13,318 nucleotides of DNA from CALKAL01 sp051846895 (GTDB lineage: Bacteria > Bacillota > Bacilli > Bacillales > Alkalibacillaceae), in the NCBI GenBank assembly GCA_051846895.1, contig JBPYCQ010000030.1:1-13318 (forward strand), in the 5' to 3' direction. The translations under genes and the position numbers were made by a program. Under the pieces are notes generated by a model, which did not search any database, had not been told where the DNA came from, and worked only from the letters and a program-made list of their open reading frames with translations. This document shows, piece after piece, positions 7,299 to 12,918 of the stretch (position 1 is the first letter of the stretch; each line of letters starts with the position of its first letter).

Positions 7299-7328
7299 AT
7301 TATACCATTTTACAGCTCAATTTTGTAA
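7299..7328 (-). promoter_or_regulatory. Promoter of abiEi-abiEii
   Basis: On the minus strand, an extended -10 TGGTATAAT (7307-7299) is preceded by a -35-like TTACAA (7328-7323) with an 18-base spacer. The -10 ends 22 bases before the antitoxin ATG, leaving just room for the ribosome binding site. No clear inverted operator repeat was found in it. Confidence 0.65.
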
Positions 7329-7383
7329 CGGATTTTATAATCATTATTCCCAAACGTGACATTTACTAAAAATTTATAACAAA

Positions 7384-7496
7384 CATTGCTTTTTGAGTCA
7401 ACCAAACTGAATCATTTTTCCAATCTAACATTTATTTTTATGTTTCCGTCTTCTGTTAGCTAGATTAGGATGTCTGACTTATTTTTGCAATGTCAT
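7384..7496 (-). pseudogene. RhuM-family N-terminal remnant, frameshifted
   Basis: The minus strand reads LTEDGNIKINVRLE in one frame and NDSVWLTQKAM in the next. One surplus A in a run of five at the junction separates them. Joined, they match the conserved start of RhuM-family proteins (TEDG...VRLE...VWLTQ.QMAELF). Upstream bases back to an AAAGGAG site and ATG at 7496 are disrupted by stops in all frames, and nothing recognisable follows the AM. RhuM-like genes are frequent in defence and mobile regions. This one is dead, lying between the serine recombinase and the AbiE promoter in a 344-base stretch (7277-7620) with no intact gene. Confidence 0.55.
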
Positions 7497-7620
7497 CGAC
7501 TCCTTTTATTATTGAATTTTAACTCATCATTTTTTCCTTAACCTTCCAGTATGTGCTGTTATACCATCTCAAATTCAATAACTAAATAAAAAGACGAACA
7601 CTTACTCCTGTTATGCAAAT

Positions 7621-9324
7621 TTATATTTTTGTATGAAACACAACCCCTTCAGATCCTCTTAAAATTTTTAAGGGCTGTGTTTTATTATTTATTTGTTCTA
7701 ATACTGTATAACTTAATTCAACTTCCACTATTTGTGATACGGTTCTCCGTTCGTCATTCACTGGTAAAACTTCGCCAAAAAAAATTGAAGGTGGTGGGGG
7801 AGGTGTATCCCCCTCCTCAAACCATAATGTTATTGACTTGATATTCTTCCTATCGGGATTTAATTCTATCTTTTTTATAATAGAACGCATTAGCACCTTA
7901 CGAGTTTTATTGTCTGCTATTTCGTATAACCCGTCAAAATCCTTTAATGCAGCCATTATTAAATCCTTATTAATATTTAGTGAAGTTGAATGGTTTCTTA
8001 TATAAATATCATACTCTTCCACTCTCTTCTCTATTTTTTTCCTCTCACCAATTGCTTGTTTTAACATTAATTTATACTGTTCTTCCTCCTCTTCGTCTTC
8101 TTCATTAATTGCCTGTCTAGCCTTTAATAATAGATTTGCCTCCTCTTTCAATTTCCCCTTTAATTCTTTCTTCATAAATTCAAGTTCCCGACTATAATTC
8201 TGAATATCCTCACTACGTTTCTCCTCAATATTTTGACATACACCAGCGATGATATTTGGTGAATGAATTAGACCTTTAATCTTTTGAATAACTTTCTTTT
8301 CAATATCTTCCTTAACAACTAAATTTGATTTACATGCTGCTAAACCCCGTTGATGGAAGTTTTGACATTGATAGTATAAATAATAACTATTATTTGATTT
8401 CTTTGTTTTTGACATTACCATTCCTTTACCACATTGAGGACACTTCAATATTCCTGATAATACAAACTCACCTTCAAAATTGCTTGTCGTTCTCGTGTAC
8501 TTTTTCTGTTCTTCAGCAATAATTCGAACTCTCTCCCATAGATTTCTATCGATGATCGCTTCATGTTCCCCCTTTACTAACTCTACATTTTCCTGCTTGC
8601 CACTTCTTCGTTTTTCACTCCAATTCCTATGTTTCCCCCATCGGATAAAGCCAGCATATGTAGGATTATCAAGTATGGTCTTGATGGAATTAATTCCAAA
8701 TGGATTTCCTTTTTTTGTTTTAAAACCCTTAGTGTTAATATGGTTTACGATACTTTTATAACCATGACCTAATGACCTTAATTCAAATATTTCTTTGATT
8801 ATGTTACTTTCGTTATCGTTAATTACTAGACTTCCGTCAATTGTGTCGTAACCTAGAATTTTCCCACCATTCCATTTCCTCTTCTCAGCCCTTTTCTGCA
8901 TACCACTTTCTACTCTTTCTATAATTTGAGTCCTCTCGTATTCTGCAAAAGTACCTAATAATGAAATAAACATATAGCCATTTGCTGTAGAACTATCGAT
9001 ATCACAAGTACTAATAAGCAACTTTTTATCAGATGGTCTTAAGTAGTTATTAATTAAACTAAGAACCTGCTCAGTATTTCTTGAAAGCCTATCTACTTTC
9101 CATACAGCAATCGCATCAAATCTATCTAAATTTCTTATTAACCTCTGAATGTTCGGGCGATCAAAGTTCTTTCCGGAATATCCGTCATCCACGAATACCT
9201 CTACTTTTGTATATCCCTTTCTTTCTAAATAAATTCTTAACTGTTCGACTTGGGCTTCTAAAGAAAAACCTTTATCTAGTTCCTCTAGAGAAACCCTTGC
9301 ATAGATTGCAGCACTTTTATCCAT
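7621..9324 (-). CDS. Large serine recombinase (integrase type)
   Basis: A 567-residue site-specific recombinase. Residues 1-140 are the resolvase catalytic domain with the nucleophile Ser12 in IYARVS, DDGYSG near 46-51, and the arginines of VDRLSR (79, 82). The Recombinase domain covers about 155-270. A zinc ribbon has cysteines at 295, 298, 320 and 331. A charged coiled coil (about 363-440) contains an acidic run. Then comes a proline run near 508-512. It should cut at paired att sites and exchange DNA. The ATG at 9324 is preferred to one at 9360 because AAGGAG is 8 bases upstream. The last 30 or so residues extend past the VSQIVE motif where a homologous remnant (5538-5603) ends, suggesting an altered C-terminus. 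It is the last gene of the minus-strand run. Confidence 0.92.
   Translation of the reverse strand: MDKSAAIYARVSLEELDKGFSLEAQVEQLRIYLERKGYTKVEVFVDDGYSGKNFDRPNIQRLIRNLDRFDAIAVWKVDRLSRNTEQVLSLINNYLRPSDKKLLISTCDIDSSTANGYMFISLLGTFAEYERTQIIERVESGMQKRAEKRKWNGGKILGYDTIDGSLVINDNESNIIKEIFELRSLGHGYKSIVNHINTKGFKTKKGNPFGINSIKTILDNPTYAGFIRWGKHRNWSEKRRSGKQENVELVKGEHEAIIDRNLWERVRIIAEEQKKYTRTTSNFEGEFVLSGILKCPQCGKGMVMSKTKKSNNSYYLYYQCQNFHQRGLAACKSNLVVKEDIEKKVIQKIKGLIHSPNIIAGVCQNIEEKRSEDIQNYSRELEFMKKELKGKLKEEANLLLKARQAINEEDEEEEEQYKLMLKQAIGERKKIEKRVEEYDIYIRNHSTSLNINKDLIMAALKDFDGLYEIADNKTRKVLMRSIIKKIELNPDRKNIKSITLWFEEGDTPPPPPSIFFGEVLPVNDERRTVSQIVEVELSYTVLEQINNKTQPLKILRGSEGVVFHTKI
7636..7683. repeat. Imperfect inverted repeat at the recombinase 3' end
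   Basis: AAACACAACCCCTT pairs with AAGGGCTGTGTTT (7671-7683) across a 20-base AT-rich loop with few mismatches. It overlaps the last codons of the recombinase. Neither side has a convincing U-tract, so it may be a weak terminator or simply a structured end. Confidence 0.3.
7723..7740. repeat. 18-base direct repeat, copy 2
   Basis: Identical to 5556-5573. It lies inside the large serine recombinase gene and encodes the VSQIVE stretch, about 34 codons before its stop. Confidence 0.8.
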
Positions 9325-9374
9325 ATCAACATCTCCTTCTTTTGAAATAGTGTTTTGCAAAATAAAATTATTAG

Positions 9375-9734
9375 TTAGTGTTTGACTTCTTGCTGCTGAA
9401 TAATAATTTTTTGGACCTTATCCCAAACCTCAGATGGGACAATCCCTTGATGGCTAAATGCAACAATAACCGTTTTGTTATCTTTCACATCGTTATAAAT
9501 CAAATTACCAGTATAAAAGTAGTTTTTAAGGATTGAACTAATCTCAGTCGCGTTAAATCTGTGCTTACTCTCTGGAAATAAGTCGGAATTATTTATCCCT
9601 TCACTAACTTTTATTACAGATTGATATTTTATAAATAATCTAAATATCTCTCTTATCAACATAGCCTCATCTTCATGAACTTTTACTTGAACATCATTCT
9701 CTAATTTGTAACCAAATGGAACCTTTCTCGACAT
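9375..9734 (-). CDS. Stand-alone Recombinase-domain protein (no catalytic domain)
   Basis: A 119-residue protein that aligns along its length with residues about 155-270 of the adjacent large serine recombinase: VPFGYKL..., AMLIREIFRLF, NATEISSILKNYFYTGNLIYN, and VPSEVWDKVQKII. This is the DNA-binding Recombinase domain (PF07508 type). The resolvase catalytic domain, zinc ribbon and coiled coil are absent, so it cannot cut DNA alone. It has its own GGAGGGG site and ATG, is free of stops, and ends 50 bases before the full-length enzyme. It could bind att half-sites, compete with the enzyme, or act as a directionality factor. Sequence shows the domain; the role is inference. It may also be a relic, although its integrity argues against that. 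Confidence 0.8.
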   Translation of the reverse strand: MSRKVPFGYKLENDVQVKVHEDEAMLIREIFRLFIKYQSVIKVSEGINNSDLFPESKHRFNATEISSILKNYFYTGNLIYNDVKDNKTVIVAFSHQGIVPSEVWDKVQKIIIQQQEVKH

Positions 9735-9800
9735 AATACCCCTCCATATCTTTCTATGTTATTTTTTGTACCTCCATTTAATTGAAAATTCAGTGAATTA

Positions 9801-9820
9801 AGGTGGCAATATAGCCACCT
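9801..9820 (-). terminator. Hairpin between the 40-residue peptide and the Recombinase-domain gene
   Basis: AGGTGGC and GCCACCT surround a 6-base loop, starting 3 bases past the peptide's stop codon. The U-tract is poor (TTAATT), so partial termination or mRNA protection is more likely than a full stop. Confidence 0.45.
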
Positions 9821-9822
9821 TT

Positions 9823-9945
9823 CTATTTTGATTTCTGTTCTGCATATGCTTTTACAAGTTTGGCTAATGTTTCAATCAGTTCTTTCTTTTTTAGTTCTTC
9901 CGTGGTCGGCAAAACTAATTCCTTGGATTTTGTAAGTATTGTCAT
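9823..9945 (-). CDS. 40-residue peptide, possible recombination accessory factor
   Basis: An open frame of 40 codons with an excellent GGGAGGT site 8 bases before its ATG (a second GGGAGG lies 12 bases further up). The product begins MTILTKSKELVLPTTEE and is strongly helical and lysine/glutamate-rich thereafter, with isoleucine and leucine spaced as in one amphipathic helix (about 17-37). No family was recognised. It lies in the same orientation between the 123-residue resolvase-like protein and the Recombinase-domain protein. Small proteins beside large serine recombinases are often directionality factors, so that is a reasonable but unproven guess. A hairpin follows it. Confidence 0.6.
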   Translation of the reverse strand: MTILTKSKELVLPTTEELKKKELIETLAKLVKAYAEQKSK

Positions 9946-10097
9946 GACGTAGCACCTCCCGTAATGCCTCCCTGCAACTTTTTATATTTTAATTACTACT
10001 TCAAAAACGCTTTATTCTTTCATGGTTTTAGCAAACTAGATTTCTGAACTAACTTTCTCAAATACACAAGTACTTTAGATTTATAAGAGGAAATAAG

Positions 10098-10469
10098 TCA
10101 TATCCAAAGTTTTTGTTCTGGATTGTAATAGAGCATTAAACTGTAAAGTACCTGTTGAAAATTCACTTTTTTACTTGAAGTTACGTTTTCATAAAGAAAT
10201 TCGATTTTCTTTCCATTCTCGTGGGCAATCCTTACGGTCCTATGTAGGTCAACCAAGTCACTAAATACACCTACACTAAAAATCTGATATTCTAGGATGT
10301 CATTTCTTTTAAAAACATTTTCTAACTCTTCATTCGATGGATTTTCGAAATAGAGGTAGTTGTAAGATCCCCAATGAAGTGTCGAGAAACGCTCTCTTTG
10401 CATTTCTAATTCATTGTTAGAACCAAATAATAAAGTAACTATCCTTTTCTTCTTATCTTCATTTTTCAT
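10098..10469 (-). CDS. Resolvase-like protein lacking catalytic arginines (123 residues)
   Basis: By eye, the whole protein follows the layout of a serine-resolvase catalytic domain. RIVTLLFGSNNELEMQ (9-24) sits where IYARVS...LEAQ normally is, with Ser17 in the nucleophile position but the preceding arginine replaced by Phe. NDILEYQIFSVGVFSD (56-71) matches the strand and helix that carry DRLxR, but both arginines are gone. GKKIEFLYENVTSS and FQQVLYSLMLYYNPE match the following strand and helix E. No DNA-binding domain follows. It would be catalytically dead but might still dimerise. GGGGGAG precedes the ATG. Its neighbour at 10512 has the same kind of resemblance. The match is by pattern, not by search. 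Confidence 0.6.
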   Translation of the reverse strand: MKNEDKKKRIVTLLFGSNNELEMQRERFSTLHWGSYNYLYFENPSNEELENVFKRNDILEYQIFSVGVFSDLVDLHRTVRIAHENGKKIEFLYENVTSSKKVNFQQVLYSLMLYYNPEQKLWI

Positions 10470-10511
10470 TATATCTCCCCCTTAATTCATCTCCTGTCAC
10501 CTTAGATTTTG

Positions 10512-10895
10512 TTAATTTCCTGCAAGTGGCTCTGAGACTACTATTGTTTCTTGTCCTAACCATTGTTTTTTTAATAATTCAGGTTTAATTATGTAATCCT
10601 CATCAATAACTCTAAACCTGACATCTTTTCTAATAAATTGATTAAGAATCTTATCATTTGCAACATGTTTAGGTGATACTATTAAGACCGTTGACCCTTT
10701 CCTCAGTTTTGAAAAATATTCTCTTAAGCGGCTGTTTTCATAAGTTGAAATACCACATGCGCTTCTTAGAATTAGATCATGTTTATCAGCAAAAGAAAGG
10801 GCGATTGTTAAATACATTAGAAATTCTTTATCTGCTTCCATTCGTTTTCCTTTGATTGACTCTGGCAATAAGGTGAAAAATGTTACATCTTCCAT
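10512..10895 (-). CDS. Second resolvase-like protein without active site (127 residues)
   Basis: The middle of this protein, FADKHDLILRSACGISTYENSRLREYFSKLRKGSTVLIVSP (residues 35-75, given here only as a range with key points), follows the resolvase pattern 'growing helix, strand, DxGxSG loop, helix, DxLVV strand'. The loop CGIST (47-51) stands where DDGYSG occurs in the full-length enzyme, and VRFRVIDED (92-100) stands where the next strand lies. The nucleophile region TLLPES keeps a serine (13) but not the arginine two before it. No DRLxR arginines are present. AAAGGAG is 10 bases upstream of the ATG. It precedes the 123-residue gene by 42 bases. It could be an inactive partner subunit or regulator; a chance resemblance cannot be ruled out without a structure prediction. 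Confidence 0.55.
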   Translation of the reverse strand: MEDVTFFTLLPESIKGKRMEADKEFLMYLTIALSFADKHDLILRSACGISTYENSRLREYFSKLRKGSTVLIVSPKHVANDKILNQFIRKDVRFRVIDEDYIIKPELLKKQWLGQETIVVSEPLAGN

Positions 10896-10983
10896 AAATC
10901 ATCATCTCCTTTAATAGTTTTATATGGCTATCAATCATAAATCTATTAATTAACTAGTGAAATTCATTCGCAGCCATATTAAC

Positions 10984-11247
10984 TTAGAATAATTTGACCG
11001 GTTCTGGCATTCTAACTAGACGATTCGGCGTTAAGATCTCCACATTGTTTTCCAACAAACATGTGATTATCTCATTCCTTGAAAATTGATTACCTCCCAA
11101 AGACTTTTCACTTTTAATAATTACTCTCTTCAACTGCTCATCTAATGCCATAGTAATTAGCACATGCCGATTACACCTAATTCCAGAGTGATCAACTTTA
11201 TTCATACGACCAACTCTCTTACACTTGTTTCCACTATTCAAATCCAA
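10984..11247 (-). CDS. Ribbon-helix-helix-like small protein, first gene of the run
   Basis: Residues about 28-72 (RHVLITMALDEQLKRV, then FSRNEIITCLLENNVEIL) have the strand-helix-helix pattern of Arc/MetJ/CopG DNA-binding proteins, so it may repress the genes downstream. The TTG at 11247 has no good ribosome binding site; ATG at 11205 has a weak AGAG. A much better site, AAAAGGAGGGG (11308-11298), precedes an ATG at 11287, but that frame stops after five codons. Deleting one A from the A5 run just after that ATG would give a continuous 101-residue protein. So the start looks frameshifted, either truly or by a sequencing error. A palindrome in the upstream region could be its operator. Confidence 0.5.
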   Translation of the reverse strand: MDLNSGNKCKRVGRMNKVDHSGIRCNRHVLITMALDEQLKRVIIKSEKSLGGNQFSRNEIITCLLENNVEILTPNRLVRMPEPVKLF

Positions 11248-11322
11248 CTCTATAAAGAGTACATGAAAATCAACTGAATTTTTCCATTAAAAAAAGTCCC
11301 CTCCTTTTCGTTACAAAATAAA

Positions 11323-11477
11323 AAAGAGCAAATAATCTTATACAAACATTCAATCGTCATTGAATGCTAAAAAGCACACTTAATACTTGGATAAGTCCTG
11401 CCTAAACAGATATATACACTTATCCAAAATGATGTAAAAATGTATCAAGTATATTTGTATAATTTTATTTGCTCTTT
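11323..11477. repeat. Nested inverted repeats upstream of the recombinase unit
   Basis: Outer arms of 24 bases, 11323-11346 and 11454-11477, are reverse complements except for about three positions (AAAGAGCAAATAA... and ...TTATTTGCTCTTT). Inside are a perfect palindrome CATTCAAT cgtc ATTGAATG (11347-11366), and a perfect 10-base pair TTGGATAAGT (near 11387) with ACTTATCCAA (near 11418), with ATACTTG and CAAGTAT matching beyond. The whole could fold as a cruciform, be an attachment or operator region, encode a structured RNA, or be a small non-coding mobile element. No target duplication was seen. Confidence 0.65.
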
Positions 11478-11742
11478 CAATTCTGTAATAAAAAGAAAGA
11501 GACTTATGTATATTAAAAAAATATATATAACCTAACTAAAACAAAAAAATAAATCTAAATCATATATTATATATTGCTTATTTTGTATATTAGCATAGAA
11601 TTTTAGGTCTGTAAAGGACCTTTTTAGAATTTTTTGGGGAAAGCACCTAGGAAGCCTTCCCACGATATATCAAAAGTATATAAAAGTATATTATACAAAC
11701 ATTATATAACCTTTCTCGTAATAAAGAAATAGCCCCAACAAT
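11478..11742. other. AT-rich region with short repeats, no gene seen
   Basis: Both strands lack a credible gene. It contains a perfect tandem 10-base repeat AAAAGTATAT (11672-11691), and a 13-base repeat TTATACAAACATT at 11691-11703 that also occurs at 11338-11350. TAGAATTTT occurs at 11596 and 11625, flanking a hairpin. GGAAGCCTTCC near 11650 is close to a palindrome. Confidence 0.6.
11605..11625 (+). terminator. Terminator-like hairpin
   Basis: AGGTC and GACCT enclose a 7-base loop and are followed by TTTT on the plus strand. No plus-strand gene precedes it, so its use is unclear. Confidence 0.3.
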
Positions 11743-12285
11743 TTAACCACTCAAACTCTGAATAATCCAACCTAGTATAAAGGACAAAGTAATCCCGATA
11801 TACAATGATCTCCCTAACCAAGGATTATAACTATTATTATCTTTGCTAACGCCACTTTCATAGTCTTTTTTGGCTTTAACGTAACCCCTTAAAATACAGT
11901 ACCAAGCATAGCCCCCAAATAAAAGAAATAACGATATATATACATAGGGCATTATATTACCAGTTAGGAATACGGCAATAGATACAAGCACAATGTATAA
12001 TATTAGTTGGCAACAAAATACCTTTATTGCAAATTCTTTTGGTAGACCATTAACTATTTTTGCTTTACTTTTATGAAACCTGATTCTAAATATTGTATTA
12101 AAAATTACACCACCAACAAACGTTAACACGTATGAATAAAGAAAAAAGTCTGCAGTTGGAATCTCATAATTTAGCCATATCATGGGTAAGCAAATGATAG
12201 TAATTAGAAATGAAAAATAGCCCATTAGTGCGAGTAAGGCTAACTTATGCCAAACTTTATTAACTAGTAAACCCAAACTCCCCAC
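11743..12285 (-). CDS. Unrecognised membrane protein with five predicted helices
   Basis: A 180-residue protein with hydrophobic segments at about 15-38, 46-66, 86-108, 112-133 and 158-177, consistent with five membrane-spanning helices. A short loop rich in basic residues lies at 67-78 (RIRFHKSKAK), and a hydrophilic loop at 134-155. No signal peptide cleavage site or catalytic motif was seen and no family was recognised. The GTG at 12285 is the most upstream start in the frame but has no clear ribosome binding site; the gene context gives no better one. It stands alone, divergent from nothing, between the repeat region and an antitoxin-like remnant. A role in immunity, transport or abortive infection is possible but not shown. 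Confidence 0.6.
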   Translation of the reverse strand: MGSLGLLVNKVWHKLALLALMGYFSFLITIICLPMIWLNYEIPTADFFLYSYVLTFVGGVIFNTIFRIRFHKSKAKIVNGLPKEFAIKVFCCQLILYIVLVSIAVFLTGNIMPYVYISLFLLFGGYAWYCILRGYVKAKKDYESGVSKDNNSYNPWLGRSLYIGITLSFILGWIIQSLSG

Positions 12286-12401
12286 CCCACATGAATATAA
12301 TCATTATTAACCATTTGTAACTTGTTAAAAAATTGGTGTTCATATCATTTAATCTGCGACATCACCTTGAGGAAGTGCCTTCCCTAACAATCAATGAAGT
12401 T

Positions 12402-12588
12402 TCATCTTTTTAAGGAAGCCTTAATTAATGTAAATGCCTGATAATCTGTTAAGTTCTCTATCTTTTTAAACAAAGTATCTAAATCAATATTCAACTTTCT
12501 ATCTAATTCTCCATTCTTTAGGTAATTATTTATGTGAAATATAATAACGTCATTAAACGAAATTCCCAATGATGCTAGTATAGTTTCA
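12402..12588 (-). pseudogene. 3' remnant of a gene, possibly RelB/DinJ-like antitoxin
   Basis: An open minus-strand frame of about 61 codons ends with TGA at 12402-12404 and begins abruptly at the IS3 end (12589). It reads ETILASLGISFNDVIIF near the break and ends TDYQAFTLIKASLKR. The part ILASLGIS.NDVI...INNYLKNGEL resembles the second half of the RelB/DinJ antitoxin motif, as in LGLSPSDAINLF..QVVLNKGLPF. The start and any partner toxin lie beyond the IS element or are lost. With the 5' end missing, the gene cannot be expressed normally. The family call is tentative. Confidence 0.45.
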
Positions 12589-12639
12589 TGGACACATCTT
12601 AGTTAAGTTATTACAATCAACTTTAGGAGGATGTGTCCA

Positions 12640-12918
12640 ATGAAACATAAGAATAATGGAAAACGATACAATGACGACTTTCGTAAAATGGTTGTTGAGT
12701 TATATCACTCTGGTCAATCAGTTAGAAGTTTAAGCAGCGAATATGGCGTTTCTGAAGTAACTATTTATGCATGGATTAAAAAGTTCAATCCAGTTGAGTT
12801 AGAGGATGGTTCCTCTGTAACCCCTGATGATTATGCAAAATTACAGAAACAATTACTTAAATTACAACAGGAAAATGATATCTTAAAAAAGGCTATGGCC
12901 ATATTCGCAAAAAAGTAA
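12640..12918 (+). CDS. IS3-family transposase subunit OrfA
   Basis: A 92-residue protein with an N-terminal helix-turn-helix (KRYNDDFRKMVVELYHSG... to VTIYAWIKKF, about residues 8-48) and a C-terminal leucine-zipper-like helix (LQKQLLKLQQENDILKKAM). It binds the element's ends and forms the N-terminal part of the OrfAB transposase. AGGAGG lies 9 bases before the ATG at 12640; an ATG at 12631 in the same frame is too close to it. Its last codons contain the frameshift site. Confidence 0.92.
   Translation: MKHKNNGKRYNDDFRKMVVELYHSGQSVRSLSSEYGVSEVTIYAWIKKFNPVELEDGSSVTPDDYAKLQKQLLKLQQENDILKKAMAIFAKK
12909..12915 (+). promoter_or_regulatory. Programmed -1 frameshift site (A6G)
   Basis: The sequence AAAAAAG is arranged as A AAA AAG in the orfA frame just before its stop TAA, and the -1 frame leads into orfB. 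This is the classic IS150/IS3 slippery heptamer. Confidence 0.85.

Noticed and set aside
5556..7740. The 18-base repeats as attL and attR of the large serine recombinase
   Set aside because: One copy is inside the recombinase coding sequence and both encode the same conserved protein stretch, so shared ancestry of the gene ends is the simpler explanation.
8325..9350. Several plus-strand frames of 65-93 codons
   Set aside because: They are reverse-strand shadows of the large serine recombinase; compositions are hydrophobic and unnatural.
10673..10855. Plus-strand frame of 60 codons
   Set aside because: It is opposite the 127-residue gene, which has a good ribosome binding site.
11270..11287. 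A five-codon leader peptide at ATG 11287
   Set aside because: Possible, but the single-base frameshift explanation accounts for both the strong ribosome binding site and the open adjacent frame; no attenuator hairpin follows.
11323..11477. CRISPR array
   Set aside because: The repeats are inverted and unique pairs, not regularly spaced direct repeats with spacers.
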